This document shows positions 63,120-64,000 of a stretch of DNA of 64,000 nucleotides, in pieces. Every line of letters starts with the position of its first letter. Positions within the stretch are counted from its first letter, which is position 1. A model generated the notes under the pieces. The model saw only the letters and a program-made list of their open reading frames with translations. It was not told the origin of the DNA and searched no databases. The translations under genes were made by a program, and so were the position numbers. Source of the stretch: Ilumatobacteraceae bacterium (lineage in GTDB: Bacteria; Actinomycetota; Acidimicrobiia; Acidimicrobiales; Ilumatobacteraceae); NCBI GenBank assembly GCA_022425725.1, contig JAKMEY010000043.1, forward strand, positions 48,640 through 112,639, written 5' to 3'.

Positions 63120-64000
63120 CTACAGGCAGCTTGATGAAGGCTTGAAACTGAATGTTGCGACTATTGCACTGTCAATTCCATCTGTAACGGTGCCGCCGAT
63201 TTGAATTTCGGCGAGGCTCTGGGCGCTGTCGGCTGAGAAGCTGAATGTTTCCGAATCTCCTGAATTGATTGATGATGATTCGATTTCGGAAATGATTGAT
63301 GAAGGAGTCGATGATGCGATCGGCGTGATGGTGATGATGTCGTCGTCGTCGTCACTTGCGGTCACAGTGAATTGGACGACGTAGCGAATGGAACTTCCGA
63401 GAACCTGTCGGAAGCAAAAAGGGGCGCTCACGGAGATCGACCCAGACGGAGCCGCATTTGGCGGTGGGGGAAGCGTGGTTGTCGTGGTGGTGGTGGTTGT
63501 CGTCGTCGTGGTCGTTGTGGTCGGCGCCATCGTTGTTGTGGTGGTCGTCGGAGCCAGAGTTGTCGACGTGGTCGATGGTGCAAGTGTGGTCGTCGGAGCC
63601 AACGTCGTCGAAGGCGCAACAGTGGTTGATGAACTTGTTGATGGGCCAGACGCGATTGGCGACACAGCCTGCGGAATTGTTGTTGGGGGCACAGTCGTCG
63701 TTGAGGTTGTTGTCGCAACTGTTGTTGAGGTTGCAGGTAGAGGTGCCGAATCGGACGGTTCGACGGGTTCATCGCCGGTCTCTGCAGTTATGGGAGGCAG
63801 CCCATCGACACTCGATGCCTCACCTCGTGGCACTTCATCTGTGTTGATCGGTTCGGTAGACGATCGATCTGCAATCAACACAAAACTGCCGACCAAAATG
63901 ACTCCACTCGCCGCGATGCCCATCATCGAAAGTGCTGCTCGACGTCCGATGCGACTGGTGGCCTGCAGTAGCGGGAAGCCCGTCGACGGATCGACAGCCC
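63120..64000 (-). CDS. Thr/Ser-rich membrane-anchored extracellular protein, 5' end beyond window
   Basis: The frame is open from the window edge through 63120, so the start probably lies beyond 64000. The visible part has a short basic cytoplasmic stretch (RIGRRAALS), a membrane helix (about 63925-63870), an acidic region, a Thr-rich linker with long runs of threonine, and a C-terminal domain of about 90 residues beginning SGSISVSAPFCFRQ and ending SSSCL. Two cysteines could form a disulfide. An internal ATG at 63926 could be a start. The function is unknown; it may be a surface or adhesion protein. Confidence 0.72.
   Translation of the reverse strand, partial: AVDPSTGFPLLQATSRIGRRAALSMMGIAASGVILVGSFVLIADRSSTEPINTDEVPRGEASSVDGLPPITAETGDEPVEPSDSAPLPATSTTVATTTSTTTVPPTTIPQAVSPIASGPSTSSSTTVAPSTTLAPTTTLAPSTTSTTLAPTTTTTTMAPTTTTTTTTTTTTTTTTLPPPPNAAPSGSISVSAPFCFRQVLGSSIRYVVQFTVTASDDDDDIITITPIASSTPSSIISEIESSSINSGDSETFSFSADSAQSLAEIQIGGTVTDGIDSAIVATFSFKPSSSCL
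63476..63640 (-). repeat. Low-complexity Thr-codon tract
   Basis: A degenerate trinucleotide tract (GTN on the plus strand, ACN on the minus) encodes runs of Thr with Ala, Pro and Ser. It includes one run of about sixteen consecutive threonines. Mixed third bases argue against simple slippage of one codon. Confidence 0.85.

Overview
The window is chromosomal DNA of an actinobacterium, and I infer the class Acidimicrobiia with moderate confidence. The marker genes are two WhiB proteins, FbiC (F420 cofactor), a DUF3097 protein, a DUF2342-type protein, a Streptomyces-like PHO box, a type B succinate dehydrogenase, a pre-mycofactocin-synthase (MftD) homologue and MreB. Genes are packed very tightly. 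No gap without a gene exceeds 300 bases; the largest is 40579-40836. Several convergent pairs overlap at their 3' ends. I see no rRNA, tRNA, CRISPR array, insertion sequence or prophage.

Layout. 18-6746: transport and redox genes (MFS, thioesterase, SDR, MftD-like flavoenzyme, nitroreductase, DedA, ferredoxin, cytochrome P450). 6723-11161: a CLC-F type fluoride exporter, a two-component system, a secreted tandem-repeat protein and a terminator. 11240-14464: PcrA helicase, a flavodoxin-like protein and a small membrane protein. 14530-22347: a B12-binding mutase subunit followed by sucC, sucD and purH, then an acyltransferase, mdh and deoD. 22369-24521: an SCP2-like protein, a Trp-rich unknown, a DUF3097 protein and a terminator. 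24548-29682: a membrane pyrophosphatase, fbiC and an HxlR regulator with a palindromic operator candidate. 29747-33249: sdhC, sdhA, sdhB. 33287-39623: a GH2 enzyme, an AAA ATPase, a nucleotide cyclase and a VWA protein. 39780-40837: whiB, tatA, whiB. 41115-49990: a Pho locus (ppk1, then pstS-pstC-pstA-pstB-phoU-phoR-phoB). 50010-58074: an MFS protein, a DUF2342 protein, an epimerase-like protein, a small membrane protein, moaE, mreB, a PQQ-type dehydrogenase, tesB and a methyltransferase. 58060-63076: an MFS, PlsC, alpha/alpha-barrel, methyltransferase and GT4 cluster on the minus strand. 63120-64000: a Thr-rich secreted protein cut by the window edge.

How the genes fit together. The B12 mutase subunit, SucCD, SdhCAB and Mdh cover the oxidative arm of the TCA cycle and probably the methylmalonyl-CoA entry into it. 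The Pho locus couples phosphate uptake, sensing and polyphosphate. FbiC and the MftD homologue point to two redox cofactors, F420 and mycofactocin, alongside a P450 and its ferredoxin.

A pattern runs through the window. At least 23 transcription units have a TAnnnT hexamer 6-8 bases before the chosen start codon. This is what leaderless transcripts look like, and I used it to choose starts.
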